A stretch of DNA of 31,421 nucleotides from Seminavis robusta (GCA_903772945.1 CAICTM010001337.1:1-31421), one strand, 5' to 3'; positions 1 to 11,065 are shown, numbered from the stretch's first letter. The notes: generated from the letters alone by a model not told the origin. A program made the numbers and translations.

Positions 1-382
1 AAAAGAGAGAGATGAGACGGCTCAACGTCTGAAACACCAAGCACCCAACAATCCACTTACGGTGCTTTGAGCGGCGATGGAAAACTTCCTTGTGAGATGT
101 ATTTATTTGGATGCCTCGCCCACAGCCACGGACTAAACGAAAAAGTAAGGTGCCCCGCTGAGCCAGAAGGGCAAAGGTCCCTCTTGAGCTCTTGAGGCCA
201 CTCGATCGGAGGAGACCACAACAGAGCAGAGCACACTCAGCGACACCGCCATCGCGCCATTTCCACCAATACCATCTACATGTTTCATATTCTACACTGT
301 ATCTAGTTACAAAGTTTCGTTTTGATTGCGTCCTTGCGTGCCCTATCCTAGTCTGTTGATTACAATCTCGTGCGATCACCAG
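1..382. other. intergenic, nothing recognised
   Basis: No convincing reading frame, RNA gene or repeat is visible here. The stretch is mixed-composition sequence and may include the promoter of the doubtful ORF that follows. Confidence 0.5.
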
Positions 383-709
383 ATGATAAATGAGTGGAAG
401 TCAACTATCCGCCGTCAAGGAGTGACCACAGCAGCGCTGATGTGGCTGGGAGTGGCATCCCTTTTCGTTAGTGCAACAGATGCATCCGCCATAAGCACAG
501 ACCCCGAGTGCTGTTCATTTCACTACCGCCATTACCTTCGTCATTGGGGTGAAGTCGATGTTGCCACCTTCCAAAGAGACGATGAATGGTTGATTGAGAA
601 GGAACATATGACCCAACAAACAGTTACTGCTTCAGTGCGGCGAGCTAGCTACCGTACGGCACAAACGAAGCTGCATCCTACAACGCAGAATTCTTTTGCT
701 GGCGCCTAG
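383..709 (+). CDS. possible small secreted protein (doubtful)
   Basis: This is a 108-residue frame from the first ATG (383). The longer open frame starts at TTG 326, which is not credible for a eukaryotic gene. The N-terminus has basic residues (KSTIRRQG) followed by a hydrophobic stretch (AALMWLGVASLFVSA) and small residues (DASA), which reads as a signal peptide with cleavage near residue 35. The mature part has two adjacent cysteines, is Tyr/His/Arg rich, and matches no family I know. The gene stands alone, with non-coding sequence on both sides. It could be a chance frame; the signal-peptide shape is the only positive evidence. Confidence 0.3.
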   Translation: MINEWKSTIRRQGVTTAALMWLGVASLFVSATDASAISTDPECCSFHYRHYLRHWGEVDVATFQRDDEWLIEKEHMTQQTVTASVRRASYRTAQTKLHPTTQNSFAGA

Positions 710-1593
710 CTAGCGCCAGTGATTAGAGACATCTTTTACAGTGATCAGCTTCCTTTTGGATTCATCTCTTCCGCGCGCTGTCATGGATGGCCGAAACTGA
801 TAAAGGTGCGGGAGGTTCCGAGATAGCGGTACAGGTACCGGTACCGGTACCCTTGAGAGAATGATATCACCTGCTTTGACTGCAGCCCCAGCTCCCTTTC
901 CAGTTCTCGAAACTCAAGCCATGCTGATCCTTGTTCCTTGAGCTCCTGTGTGGTGATCCTTATTACGCAGTCTTTGCAACGGTTACATGCTGTACAGCAG
1001 CCAGGGCTTGTCATTCCAGATGCGCGAGTTTTTGGTTTCCTCAGTCAGAAGGCGGTAAAACCGGCCTTCGGGGTTTAGAATACCGGTACGTTTGCACAGA
1101 GACATCGGGGCTTGAAGAAGGAGGTTGAGTGCTAAGAGATCCACAGCTTTTGCAGTTCTTGGCATTCAAAATGAAAGGAACGTCTTCGCGTTGCTTCCAG
1201 CCACTGACACAACCATCCTTTTCGAGCAGGTCCAAGTTGCCCACAAGGGCCGAGCAGAGCCGAGCCCGAATGGTGGGTGGCTCGGAGGTGGGATTCCACG
1301 GAATCGAATCGAATCACATCCACAGAATGCGTGCAGGTGCCAAGAGACGCCCAAGTTGGGAAGTACAAAATTTTTGGGCCAAATTGACCGTGGAAGACAT
1401 GCACGAACCTTTCGGCCTTGTGGTACCTGGTTCCTGATACTAATTTGTCTTTATGGCTCTGCTAACTTACTCGTGCTTCCAACTAACGGCCAGGTTATCG
1501 AGTTGGATGCCGACGCAACCTCATTATTTCTTGGGTCAGCACTCCAGCACACCTCTTCATGTTGCGTTTCTCAGCTTTTACATTTGGGAAACA
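710..1593. other. intergenic; contains TACCGGTA palindromes
   Basis: Several overlapping short frames exist on both strands but none looks like protein. A run of overlapping GGTACC/ACCGGT units lies at about 834-851 (TACCGGTA at 836 and 842), with another TACCGGTA at 1081. The open frame continuous with the next gene reaches back to an ATG at 1453, but its first 47 residues look like untranslated leader. Confidence 0.5.
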
Positions 1594-4248
1594 ATGGACG
1601 ATCAACCCAACTCATCGGTAAGACTCCATGCTAGCATGGGCGGAAATGACAGTATCGAAACAGAAGAAGATAAGGAGGATCAAGGGGAAGAAGCTGTCCT
1701 CCCATCTTCCGACGCACCAATGAATGCGAAGACTACTGAAGAAAAGGATCCAACGTGCGGGGATATCGTAACTCTGGATCACAAAAATGACATGCCATTG
1801 GATGCTAAGGATGATACTGAGGCGATGCCCATAAAAAAGAAAGCAACTTCGGCCACGTTCAACACCACAGAATCATCATTGCCAGACACTACGACAACCA
1901 CCGCTGCTACTACTACCCAAACCAGCCCCCGAAAAGCTCAATTCCATGCCTTTCTACGATCCCTGCTGGAAGTGGACCAAACCCAGATTGCCTTGATTCC
2001 TGGAATGAGAACAGCCATTATTATCATGACCGATTGGATCATTTTTGGAATTGGGAATGCCAATACCACCGCCTTTCAGCTGGGATGTCTCTACGTGGGT
2101 TTGACGGATGCCAATGGATCCTTGACCAATCGATTGCATTCCATGGGATTGACATTGATCACAGTGGTGGTCATGGGAGCCTTGATTCCTTCCCTCACGT
2201 ACACATCCATACCGGGGACTCTGATTGCGGCCTTTGGTGTGGCATTTTTGACGGGTTGTGCTCCCATTTTTGGTAACGCCGCGTTTATTCTCTCCATGAA
2301 ATTGGGTGCCGCCCTCTTTGCCATTCAAGGATCCGTTCATCGCAATACCGATGGCTATGGGGGGATATCCAATGCCTTGTTGTGGACCTTTTTTGGAGGA
2401 TCTTGCTCCTTGCTGGCAGCCCTCTTGCCCGAACTGGTGGGCAATCGTGATGCCATTCGAACGTCCTTGTTCAAAGTCTGGCATGGCTTTGGTTCCAATC
2501 TAGCACAGTGGAAAGCACAATGGGGAACCTTTGGGCACACGGGTCATGCCGCTCGCTTGCCCAATGTGACATTGTCGTTCTCCAGCACGCTGGATTTTAT
2601 ACAACAAGACACGACGGAGGACCCAAACGCCAAAGCATGGCTGCTCCAAATTATGGAACATGTGGATGCCATACGAACTGCATCCTTGTGTTTGTCCAAT
2701 GGATATGAAATGGTACGACAAGAACGGCAGCAAAAACAACAATTAGCGCTAGAACTATCGCCAGCAACCCATGATGATAACAACACTCCAGCATCACAGA
2801 AAACAACAACAACATCCCAAAGTGAACAACAGCAGCAATGGGAAGAAGAGGACAGCCTCGTCGACACTTATTTTCATATTCTGGCCAGAGTGATTCAAGA
2901 TTTGGGACTGGCCTTTCAGTTCCCGTGGTCGGTCCGATATGTTCCTTGTATCAGGAAACGAGTCATATCGAGAAAAGAGGAGCTGGACCGAGCAGCCGCT
3001 GCTTTCAGTAATCATCGAGCTGGTAGTGAAGGGGCATCGTCCAGCCTTGCCAAGAAATGGGTGCATCCCTTGTTGACATTTCTGCAGGCACAGGTGGATG
3101 CTTCCGTCCAAATTGCACTCGATACCAATAAGCAGTGGCCTCCCCATTCGTCCGTGTTTACGTTGCCAAAACGAATCTGCGCGGTGTTTCAGCTCCCCAA
3201 ACTGGTGGACGACAAGGATTGGGCCATTCGAGGATATGCCATCCGTTTCGCCGTGGCATTTACATTGGCAACCTTGCCAGAAGTACTGGCACCGCGAGGA
3301 ACATCAGGACATTGGTTCCCAATGACGGTAGCCTTGATCATGGGACCCACGCAGGGGGCAACATACGAAAAGGTGGCACATCGAACATTGGGGACACTGT
3401 GTGGAATTGGACTGGGTGCTGCTATATCTCCATTGTTTGCACATCCGCAAGCACTCATTCTACTCCTGGGGCTCAATACCTACGCAGTCTGCATCTTTTT
3501 GCCAGCGAACTATGCCATGTTTACCTTTTTTGTAACAAGTTGGGTATTTTGTACTACTGTGGGTGTGGGGGCATCCATGGGTGTGACTATCTTTTATCGG
3601 TGCATGTGGACTTTGTCAGCCGCGGCTCTCGTGTTGGCTGTGTCATATACCTATCCAGCCAAAACAGAGTTCCAGCTGACAGAAAAGCTCGCTGCATTTG
3701 CCCAGGCTATCCTTGTCTTTGCCCAAGCTGTTGTCGAGGAGCATCGTCTCCTGGAGCTTGCGCGAAATGGAACCGATGATAGCCTTCCTGCATTGTTGGA
3801 ACAGGCCACACAAAAAGCCCAGGAAGCTAAAAAGGTTGCAACCCAGACTCGCCTGGATTTGCTTACGGATGTGCACAATGCTGTACTCTGCCCTTCTGAA
3901 GGGTACCGGATTGATCCCCATTCTGTGGCACCCCGCCTGGCATCTGATCTTGTTGATGCCATAGTGATTCCCTTGTTCCTGTTCCTAGTGAAGGATGATA
4001 ATTGTGACAGCCTTGTTTCAGATTTGAACGACTTTCAAGAATTGGAGAGGCTGGTTCAAAGGCTGGAGGCACACGCAGCATTGCCACCGGGGAAACCTAC
4101 TCGGGCAGGACAGCGGCATGAGTCATCAACACTGATCACCGGCGGAGAAGGCCCGTTTTCAAAGGCAGTCGCCACTGCTCACCAAAGGCTTGACGAGGCC
4201 GGTGTGCCCAAGAGACCAACATTGCCTGCTCCCAAAAGTGACGTTTAG
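1594..4248 (+). CDS. FUSC / aromatic-acid-exporter-like membrane transporter
   Basis: This probable integral membrane transporter belongs to the fusaric-acid-resistance-like (FUSC/ArAE) superfamily, whose members export aromatic acids and related anions. With the start at ATG 1594 it is 884 aa. ATG 1453 (931 aa) and ATG 1636 (870 aa) are also possible; a donor-like CG/GTAAGA at about 1617 leaves the 5' end uncertain. In 884-aa numbering: an acidic, Thr-rich disordered N-terminus (1-110); a first membrane block at about 141-283; a long soluble region with a Gln/Thr-rich insert (about 375-415); a second membrane block at about 543-688; and a helical C-terminal domain. The second block contains the Gly-rich FUSC-like segment HWFPMTVALIMGPTQG followed by HRTLGTLCGIGLGA. 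Two membrane halves separated by soluble domains fit the bacterial YccS/YhfK layout. The substrate is unknown. A decayed copy of its C-terminus lies at 10596-11065. Confidence 0.85.
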   Translation: MDDQPNSSVRLHASMGGNDSIETEEDKEDQGEEAVLPSSDAPMNAKTTEEKDPTCGDIVTLDHKNDMPLDAKDDTEAMPIKKKATSATFNTTESSLPDTTTTTAATTTQTSPRKAQFHAFLRSLLEVDQTQIALIPGMRTAIIIMTDWIIFGIGNANTTAFQLGCLYVGLTDANGSLTNRLHSMGLTLITVVVMGALIPSLTYTSIPGTLIAAFGVAFLTGCAPIFGNAAFILSMKLGAALFAIQGSVHRNTDGYGGISNALLWTFFGGSCSLLAALLPELVGNRDAIRTSLFKVWHGFGSNLAQWKAQWGTFGHTGHAARLPNVTLSFSSTLDFIQQDTTEDPNAKAWLLQIMEHVDAIRTASLCLSNGYEMVRQERQQKQQLALELSPATHDDNNTPASQKTTTTSQSEQQQQWEEEDSLVDTYFHILARVIQDLGLAFQFPWSVRYVPCIRKRVISRKEELDRAAAAFSNHRAGSEGASSSLAKKWVHPLLTFLQAQVDASVQIALDTNKQWPPHSSVFTLPKRICAVFQLPKLVDDKDWAIRGYAIRFAVAFTLATLPEVLAPRGTSGHWFPMTVALIMGPTQGATYEKVAHRTLGTLCGIGLGAAISPLFAHPQALILLLGLNTYAVCIFLPANYAMFTFFVTSWVFCTTVGVGASMGVTIFYRCMWTLSAAALVLAVSYTYPAKTEFQLTEKLAAFAQAILVFAQAVVEEHRLLELARNGTDDSLPALLEQATQKAQEAKKVATQTRLDLLTDVHNAVLCPSEGYRIDPHSVAPRLASDLVDAIVIPLFLFLVKDDNCDSLVSDLNDFQELERLVQRLEAHAALPPGKPTRAGQRHESSTLITGGEGPFSKAVATAHQRLDEAGVPKRPTLPAPKSDV

Positions 4249-5062
4249 GGACAATTTTTATGCAGCAGGCTTGTGGTGAGCCTGCCTTTGCCTCAAGTGA
4301 ACCTCCCACTGGAACAGTGAACACGAATATTAAAACAGTGCGCTGAGGTGGAGGCCGCATAGACAGATGACATAGATGTCGAGGAAGTACTTAAATTACT
4401 CGAGTCTCGAGTAGCTGATCATCGGGGATAAGACAAACCTAGTCTACAGTACAACTAGTAGAACCTTGAATCAACCAGCAAAAAGACTGCGTAGACTGTT
4501 GCCCACTTGTTCTCCGCGGCCTTGGAAGCCTGAACCTGGTGAACCTGTACTTGTACACTTGTACCGGTAATGTTCTGTTCTCCATCAAGGCGGGGAGGCT
4601 GCTTTCTCATCAGTGACGTCCTGAGAGCCCAAACAAACGGTTTTGCAGAGGGCTCATTTTTTGTTTGTATGTACCGGTAGTACCTGTAGCTCCTGTATCC
4701 GGCTGTCCCGCAGCTAAGCCAACAGAGACAAGAATCCCATGGAGAAGAAGGAGAAGGAGGGCGGATCCATCATAACTAATAAGAAGTGAACTTGAACTCA
4801 CCTGTTCTCTGTTGTTGGTTGTCACTTACTTTGTCACTGAACTGGGGTATCCTGAGCTTATCATGTTGCATTGTTGCGGTATTGGACGTGTTGGGGGCCA
4901 CCTATCATAAGACGTAAGAGAGAGCGCTCTTGAATTAATTGTCCCGGTATGTGGTTGCCGCTCTGCAGGGTGATATTGATATTGGGGCATAGATCTTCCA
5001 ATCAGAATAGGCCGAAGGCGACATATAAAATGAATTAACATGCTACTTTCGCTGTTGCAAGA

Positions 5063-5101
5063 TTCAGCTTCAATGAACATCTGATGTTCATTGAAGCTGA
5101 A
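5063..5101. repeat. perfect 19-bp inverted repeat, 1-nt spacer
   Basis: The arms 5063-5081 and 5083-5101 are exact reverse complements around a single T at 5082. The left arm begins TTCAGCTTCAATGAAC. Pairing stops at 5062/5102. Such a long perfect palindrome is not expected by chance. It could be a foldback remnant or an RNA hairpin; no gene overlaps it. Confidence 0.85.
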
Positions 5102-5286
5102 ACTAGCTACAGTAGTAGACAGAATCAGAAGAGTGAGTGGCAAATTGGCAATGGTACATCGTAGTTAATGGTTTAAATTGGTTTCGGAACAATTGGTGTA
5201 GTTTTACATGTAACACGTACAGTTAATGTATGTATACATAGTTTTTTGAAAATGGAGTATGATTCGACAGGCAAATTAGAGCAAAA

Positions 5287-5335
5287 AATGTCACAATGAC
5301 ATTGTTACAATAATGATGCTTCAACCGAAGCATCA
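5287..5335. repeat. two adjacent short hairpins
   Basis: AATGTCA / TGACATT form 7-bp arms with a 3-nt spacer (5287-5303). TGATGCTTC / GAAGCATCA form 9-bp arms with an AACC loop (5314-5335). They lie back to back in the same gene-poor region as the 39-bp palindrome. Function is unknown; a structured transcript or 3'-end signal is possible. Confidence 0.6.
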
Positions 5336-7583
5336 CGACCAACTTTTTACCTCAGACGCAACCGTTATTTCATGTGTTGAGCCATGACTCTTGTGTTCTT
5401 GTAAGCCAAGTGCAACTGTCTTGTAGAAAGCACGTGAAAGGACCCGCTTCTTTTCCCTTTTTCTTACCTCGTAAATTCAGCCTGCAAGAAAAAATAAATG
5501 TACTAGTACATGACATACATTGTATGACATTGTAGTCTAGAGTATGTGAGCTGTATGTATGTGTCATCAGAGCTGCTACTGGAAGTACATGACATCATGA
5601 CATTGTACTTGTGGTTGAGGTTACCAGTAGCTGACAACGACAGGTTTGCAGGCGATAGGCGATGATTATCTGCCAGTGGTACGGTAGCTTGGGAGGTGGA
5701 GCTGTGCGCTGTTGAGATGCAAAATTGAATATTAGTATGTCTAAAAGATATTGAGTACTCGAGTACGCTGTACATGTATTTACTAGATCTACCTTTATGC
5801 TACAGTAGTTTTCTATGTGATGACTTGGAGATGATTTATTTGGCTGTTGTTCTAGCCTCTTGATGACAGGCAACGGCTTTTTAGAAGAGTTGCTTCACAT
5901 TCTTGGGTCAAATTTCTCCACAGGTCCTGCAGATAGACACCTGCGTGCGTCAGACTTCAGACAGAGGCCAAACAGCGATGGTGAAAGTCCTGGTGCTGAG
6001 TTCAAGTATGAAGTTCTTTTCGTTAATGTTACTGCGTCTCCTGTGCTGTCTCCAATCAAGGCAACATTGTTGAAGTTAGACCAGCAACCCTATCTCCTTC
6101 ACGCCACCCCTGCTGTTGTTCCGGTGAAGAGCTCGGTGCAGTGTCAAGGTGTTCAAGCGTTCAAGACAGCAAGCCAAGATGATGGTTGTGCAGCTGTTGT
6201 GCTGTTGTGCTAGTAGCTAGACTACCACCACCATGGTTGCCAGTTGCCAGAGCTCCAGAGCTAGCGGCTTGTGAATGCCTTCGGTTCCTGTAGCTTCCAA
6301 GAGATCTATTCGGCAGAAAGCAAAGTCCCACTATCTAGCCACTGGTCAGTACGAAATGTCAAGCGGGGCATAAGGAAGCTGAGTCTAGCTAGTACTAGCT
6401 AGTAAAGAAAGGATAATCTGAGTACTATAATACTATAATAAGTACCGTACATCGTACATGGAGTGCTAGAATTATTGTCAAGAGGGCAAGAGGGTCCAAC
6501 ATCCTCCATGCTATGTTGCCACGATGTATGTTATCAAGAGACGTGAAAATTCAAGGTGTCTTGCCCTTCAACCATCATGTCTGAAGCGTCTTTTGATAAT
6601 TAACATCTCAAGATTAACTGCAAATGAAGAGTTAATCGATTCCCTCGTGTTCCTTGTTCACCAAGATGTCCTAGAAGTTCACGCAACTCTCTTGCGAGCT
6701 CCAGTTGACTCAACACGGGTTACGGGTTGGGAGTTGGGAGTCGAAAAACCTAGCAGCTCAACAGCTCAACCAGCAGACCTTTTTGCCGCAAAACCACGAA
6801 TACTTCCGGTACCGAACTAGACCACGGTCGGCGCAAAAGCAACCACAGCAAACTTCTCTGCATGCTGGCTAGCTACCGTAGTACATGTAGTGGATGCTGT
6901 CTAGTGGTTCTGTAGCGGCATCCGATTCGTATTGTTACGGGTGTGCTTGTGCTGTGGTTGTTCCCTTACCATCTTCAAGCAAGGCACCTAAGATCGTGTT
7001 TCCTTTCGTTTAGGAAGGAGTTGCCTCAAAGGTTTGTTTGAGACCACAACATCTCAGCAAGAGCCTATGAGAAGAAACAAACTCACGAGTCCTCTATCTC
7101 CCAAAAGGCTGTGTCTTTGAGATTGTCAATACTCTCTTCAACCTTGCTCTATTCAAAGAAATTGTCTGTGTACCAAATAATCCTGTTTGTTGCTGCACAA
7201 TACAAGCATCCATAGATCCATCGGCCTCCACCTTGGAAACACCTGATCATCCCTTAGCACTGACGGTAGTAGCACCGCAACAATCGTCTCTTCGAAGTCT
7301 CCCCTGTCCGCACAGTTGGATACCCTTCAGAGTTTCGGCGCCGCTTCTCTCTCATCAGGTAAGAAAGACATGTGTTTGTCCATGTAGGAACGTTTTGTTA
7401 GCCTGAGTTCTAGCTAGCTAGCTAGCAGGAGGTATTGGCTGTGGTCACAGGAGGAAGGGATATTTGACCGCAGCGTCGCTTGGTTCTGAAGCTCACACTT
7501 GTGCTGCTCGTTTCCTTTATCTGGTTGTCGTAGTACTACTACCTACTACCTAGCCATCTACATTCTTTATTATCTGCTGGACC

Positions 7584-10492
7584 ATGGCGTCTGAAGACGA
7601 ACAAAGCAGCGCAACAAGCACCAATGCTACCACTCCCACAAGATGGACACTGCCATTAAACATGATGAACGACATTCCAGCCGTCATGTACCAATGGCAA
7701 GTCGATCCCAAGACGGGGGAGTCGACATTTCTCTATGTCAGTGATTACTGCTGGGAACTCATGGGGGTATCTCCACAAGAAGCCATGAACGACGCAAGCT
7801 CCATTGTCAACCTGATACACGACGATGATGTATCCATGTTCTCGGCGGCACTGATCCAGTCCATGCATGACCTTACAGTATTGCGAACACAAGTACGAAT
7901 GAGACGGCGAACGGGTGGTCAAGTCGTTCCCGTGCAATTCCAAGGACGGCCACAACGGCATGAGGGCGGGGTGATTGTTTGGGATGGCGTTGCCATGGAG
8001 GTGGCAACCACCGTGCCACAACAACCTCCGCAGCAGGCCCTCGCAGTAGTACAAGAAGCCCAACTTCAGTCGGATGCAGCCATACAATTGGTACAAGCCG
8101 AACGCGGCCTGACAGAATGGCTGCATCACGAAATCAAGAATCCACTCTCCGTCACCATGGAAGCACTGCAGACACTCCAAGAACTGTTTCCTCACGAGGA
8201 GCAGCACCAAGTTGGCGCCGCCAAACATGACGATGATAATGCCGATGATGGGTACAGTGCTGCCGAGTGCCATCAAGTCATGACCGAATCCATCACTTAC
8301 GTGGTGGATTTGCTCAACAACATGATGGACCTCGATCAGTGTGCGCAGGGGCAAATGCCCGTTGTCAACACACCGTGCAACGTGCAGAATGATATTCTGT
8401 TGCCCACGTATCGCATGATGAGGCGGTTACGGCCCAAGAATCCTGTCAAACTACGACTATCGCCATCCTTGAGGATCCTTGGCGAGACCGCCCTTCATCA
8501 CGCAAGCATGAGCTTTCTGGACTTGGAAGACGCCAGCGAGCACGAGAGTGAATGCAGCACGATGCATTCTTCTGCCAGTTCTGCTGGGTTGGATGATACT
8601 ATTGTGGCCAATGTGGACAAGCTCCGACTGCGACAAATCCTGACGAATCTGATTGCCAACGCATTTCATTTCACTAGCCAAGGCTTTGTGGAAGTGGATT
8701 TGCAAGTGCAGGATTCGGTGTTTGCATTTCATGTCCGAGACAGTGGGTGTGGTGTGGATTCGGGTGACATTGATACGCTGTTTACACGATGGGAACAGCT
8801 GGGTACGTCCCGTAATGGAACGGGCATTGGGTTATGCCTGTGTCAGGCTCTCCTCAAGGCCATGGGGGGCAACATTCGTTTGAACGCCGACTATCACAGC
8901 GGGATTGCTGGGCATCCGGGGGCTGAGTTCATTGTAGAAGTGCCGATTCATACAGCTTCCGTGGCATCTCCAACAACACCAGCAGCCCAACAGAAACGAG
9001 CATCATCCACAATGCAACGAACCCCTCCAAGTTCTTCGCTGACATCAGCCATATTGGCATCATCACAATCGACATTGGAAATGGACGAGACCCAGCGTTC
9101 CAAAGTGAAACCCACCCTGGCGACCACAGGTCCTCCTCCGTCCACCCAAACGGCATCGCCCGAGTACAATCTGTTTGGTATGTGTCAATCGTTGCAAGGG
9201 ATCTCTTCCGATTCCATCCACTCTAGACGATCTTCCCATTCCACAATCTTGTCTTCTTCGATTTCATCATTCGCCACGGCAAACACTGCCTTGACTGCCG
9301 TAACCATGTCGACGTCTTCCACAGTGGGCGTGTCAAACATGTCAGTGGCAAAATCGCCTGTCCGCAAGTCACCGATCCAGAAGAAGAGCTACTATCGGGG
9401 TCAGTACAGGTTTCTGATTGTTGACGACGAAAAGATGGGACGCAAGTTCCTGAAGCGACGTTTCTCCCGCCTTTTCCCGGGAGCTACAGTCACGGAAGTT
9501 GCTAGCGGGGAAGAGGCATTGGTAGAAGCATCAAAACACCAGTACGATGTCATCACGATGGACCATTTCATGGCCATAAACGAGATGAATGGCGATGAAA
9601 CCATCAGAAAGCTTCGGTGTCGACTGCACAGCGATGCATTGATCATGGGCATCTCGGGTAATGACAAGCAAGTGGAGCACCTTCACGCCGGGGCTGATTT
9701 GTTCTTTCTAAAGCCCTTGCCCAGTGACACCACTCTCATTGAATCCCTGCAGAACAAGTTGGCGCCTCCGGCGGGTTGGAAGGTCCTGATCTTGTCGCCA
9801 GATGCGAGTGTTTCTAGCTTGCTCACAGAACAACTGCACCGTGTCGCGTCTCCGCATTTCACGACAAAGGAGGTTTCAGAAAAGGTACCCCCGACTCGTG
9901 TGGAGCATGATTTGGCTGCTCTGCCGTGAAGACTCACTGATCATCAAACGTTTCCATCTCTTCCTTTTCGCACAACAGCGATGGACGATAGTTTCACGTT
10001 CCAGCTATCTCGTCGACGATGCAGAAGACTTCGACATGGTCGTGGTGGTAGAATCCGGCAACTCGGATGATGCCTTGAGCTCAGAAGCGCGAAAGCAGTT
10101 GCGGTAAGTAGAGATACAGCTTCGACAGTTCGTGTCCGTCATTACAAAGTTTTCGGCGCTTACAGATTCTGTGTCCTTGCCAACCTGGTGCACGCAGTGG
10201 CGTTGAACAATGCGACAAACTCGTGGTCGTTGAGTGCTTGACTTCCGACGAGAAAAAGCGCGACAGCAAGATTGTATGCGACACAAGGGGCGACACAAAG
10301 CCAGCTGGGCCTGTATGGTACTTGTCGAACTTGCCGTCAGTCGAAGGGATGCGCCAGTCATTGAGCCAGTCCCTGCTTGCCATCCGCAGCACGCCAGATA
10401 GAACAAAGAACTCATCAGAGTCGGGTTTGCCAGTGCTTGCAACAGGTCTCCCACCCAAACGACAAAACTCGGGTGTGGCGAAATCAGCATGA
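7584..10492 (+). CDS. soluble hybrid histidine kinase (PAS-HisKA-HATPase-receiver-pseudoreceiver), 3 exons
   Basis: Predicted cytoplasmic two-component sensor with no membrane span. Proposed exons are 7584-9884, 9979-10103 and 10198-10492, giving 906 aa; unspliced, the frame stops at 9929 (781 aa). A PAS-like sensor fills about 25-140. The H-box HHEIKNPL places the phospho-accepting His at 182. The ATPase has an N-box (351-363), G1 DSGCGV (386-391) and G2 GTGIGL (412-417). A Ser/Thr-rich linker (about 460-605) leads to a receiver domain with VDDE (613-616), acceptor Asp660, Ser691 and Lys710, a complete active site. After residue 731 a second receiver-like fold begins (WKVLILSPD) and continues only if both introns are removed (DFDMVVVVESG, then DKLVVVEC). 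It has no Asp at the usual acceptor position, so it is probably a pseudo-receiver. Phosphate would pass from His182 to Asp660, then to unlinked partners. The start at ATG 7584 has a good context (ACCATGG). The ligand is unknown. The kinase call is firm; the exon model is inferred. Confidence 0.85.
9885..9978 (+). other. predicted intron 1 of histidine kinase
   Basis: A 94-nt phase-0 intron. The donor is AAAAG/GTACCC, and a pyrimidine-rich tract (TTCCATCTCTTCCTTTTC) precedes the acceptor ACAACAG. Removing it bypasses the stop at 9927-9929 and joins EVSEK to RWTIVS in an open frame that looks like receiver sequence. Confidence 0.6.
10104..10197 (+). other. predicted intron 2 of histidine kinase
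   Basis: A 94-nt phase-2 intron. It has a strong donor TTGCG/GTAAGT and acceptor GCACGCAG. Splicing joins KQLR to GVEQCDKLVVVE and opens the frame to a stop at 10490-10492. Other AG acceptors at 10119, 10128 or 10164 give introns that are too short or a frame that closes early. Confidence 0.55.
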
Positions 10493-10595
10493 CGCCACCA
10501 GACGCACTCATAGTTTATATTAGAAGGCACGCTACTAAACCTTCTCAAAGCATTTCTAAGAGTCCATCCTGATACCCTTGCTCGTCTCGTCGCTG

Positions 10596-11065
10596 CTAGA
10601 AATCGTAATGTTTTCTGGATGACTCAAAAGATGATGCACGTTTCCTTGGAAACCCCACCTCAAAAAGTCGAGCTGTTGCCTGTGCTTTGAAAAGAAGGGG
10701 CCCACTCCTTTGGGAGAGTGGATGAATCTTGTCCCTGTCTTGCTGGCTGGGTTTCCCTGGAGACAGTGCTGCCTGTGCTTTCAGCCACTGGACAAGCCTT
10801 TCCACTTCTTGCAAGGCATCCATGTCCGACAAGAGGGCATCCCAGCCAGCTGTCAACCCTCACCAGAAACAGAATCATGGGAACCACCGTCACACTCATT
10901 AGATCAGATGTCACAGGGGGAGCCTTGGTACCCTTCAGAAGGACAAATCACCGCATCGTGCACATGGATGAACAATTCTAGGCACTTCTGGGTTGCATGC
11001 CTTCGAGCCTTGTGGGCTTGTTTTGTATCGTACTCATCTCCAGAAGCTGGCAGAACATGGCTCGA
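10596..11065 (-). pseudogene. decayed C-terminal fragment of the FUSC transporter
   Basis: Read on the minus strand, this matches the last 150 or so residues of the transporter at 1594-4248, but in three different frames. The first frame carries HATQKC, then HVHDAVICPSEGY (transporter DVHNAVLCPSEGY). The second carries TSDLMSVTVVPMILFLV (transporter ASDLVDAIVIPLFLFLV). The third carries EVERLVQWLKAQAALSPGKP (transporter ELERLVQRLEAHAALPPGKP). The frame changes near 10910 and 10855, with a short deletion at the first. At DNA level a 16-base stretch (CCTTCTGAAGGGTACC) is identical. There is no membrane region and no plausible start, so it cannot encode a transporter. It lies between the convergent histidine kinase and LRR genes. 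It probably arose from a partial duplication that later decayed. Confidence 0.85.

Larger units (their letters stand above)
4249..7583. other. long gene-poor region with hairpins
   Basis: About 3.3 kb without a convincing gene. It holds perfect short hairpins at 5063-5101, 5287-5303 and 5314-5335, TACCGGTA at 4562 and 4672, and many short CTAG/GTAC palindromic words (for example a GCTAGCTAGC-type run near 7410). Short frames at 5863-6213 and 6524-6820 begin with ATG but resemble nothing. The last few hundred bases should include the promoter and 5' leader of the histidine kinase. A CAG/GTAAGA at 7356-7364 could be the donor of a 5'-UTR intron. Confidence 0.5.

Noticed and set aside
1453..1593. 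Extension of the transporter to ATG 1453
   Set aside because: The added 47 residues look like translated leader and the compact acidic N-terminus begins at 1594; kept only as an alternative.
5863..6213. ATG-initiated frame of 116 codons in the long intergenic region
   Set aside because: Composition resembles random sequence; no signal, domain or repeat pattern supports it.
6524..6820. ATG-initiated frame of 98 codons
   Set aside because: No recognisable features, and surrounded by CTAG/GTAC-rich non-coding sequence; length is within chance.
7071..7358. Open frame before a GTAAGA donor upstream of the histidine kinase, considered as an upstream exon
   Set aside because: No start codon in the frame and no protein-like features; more likely 5' leader.
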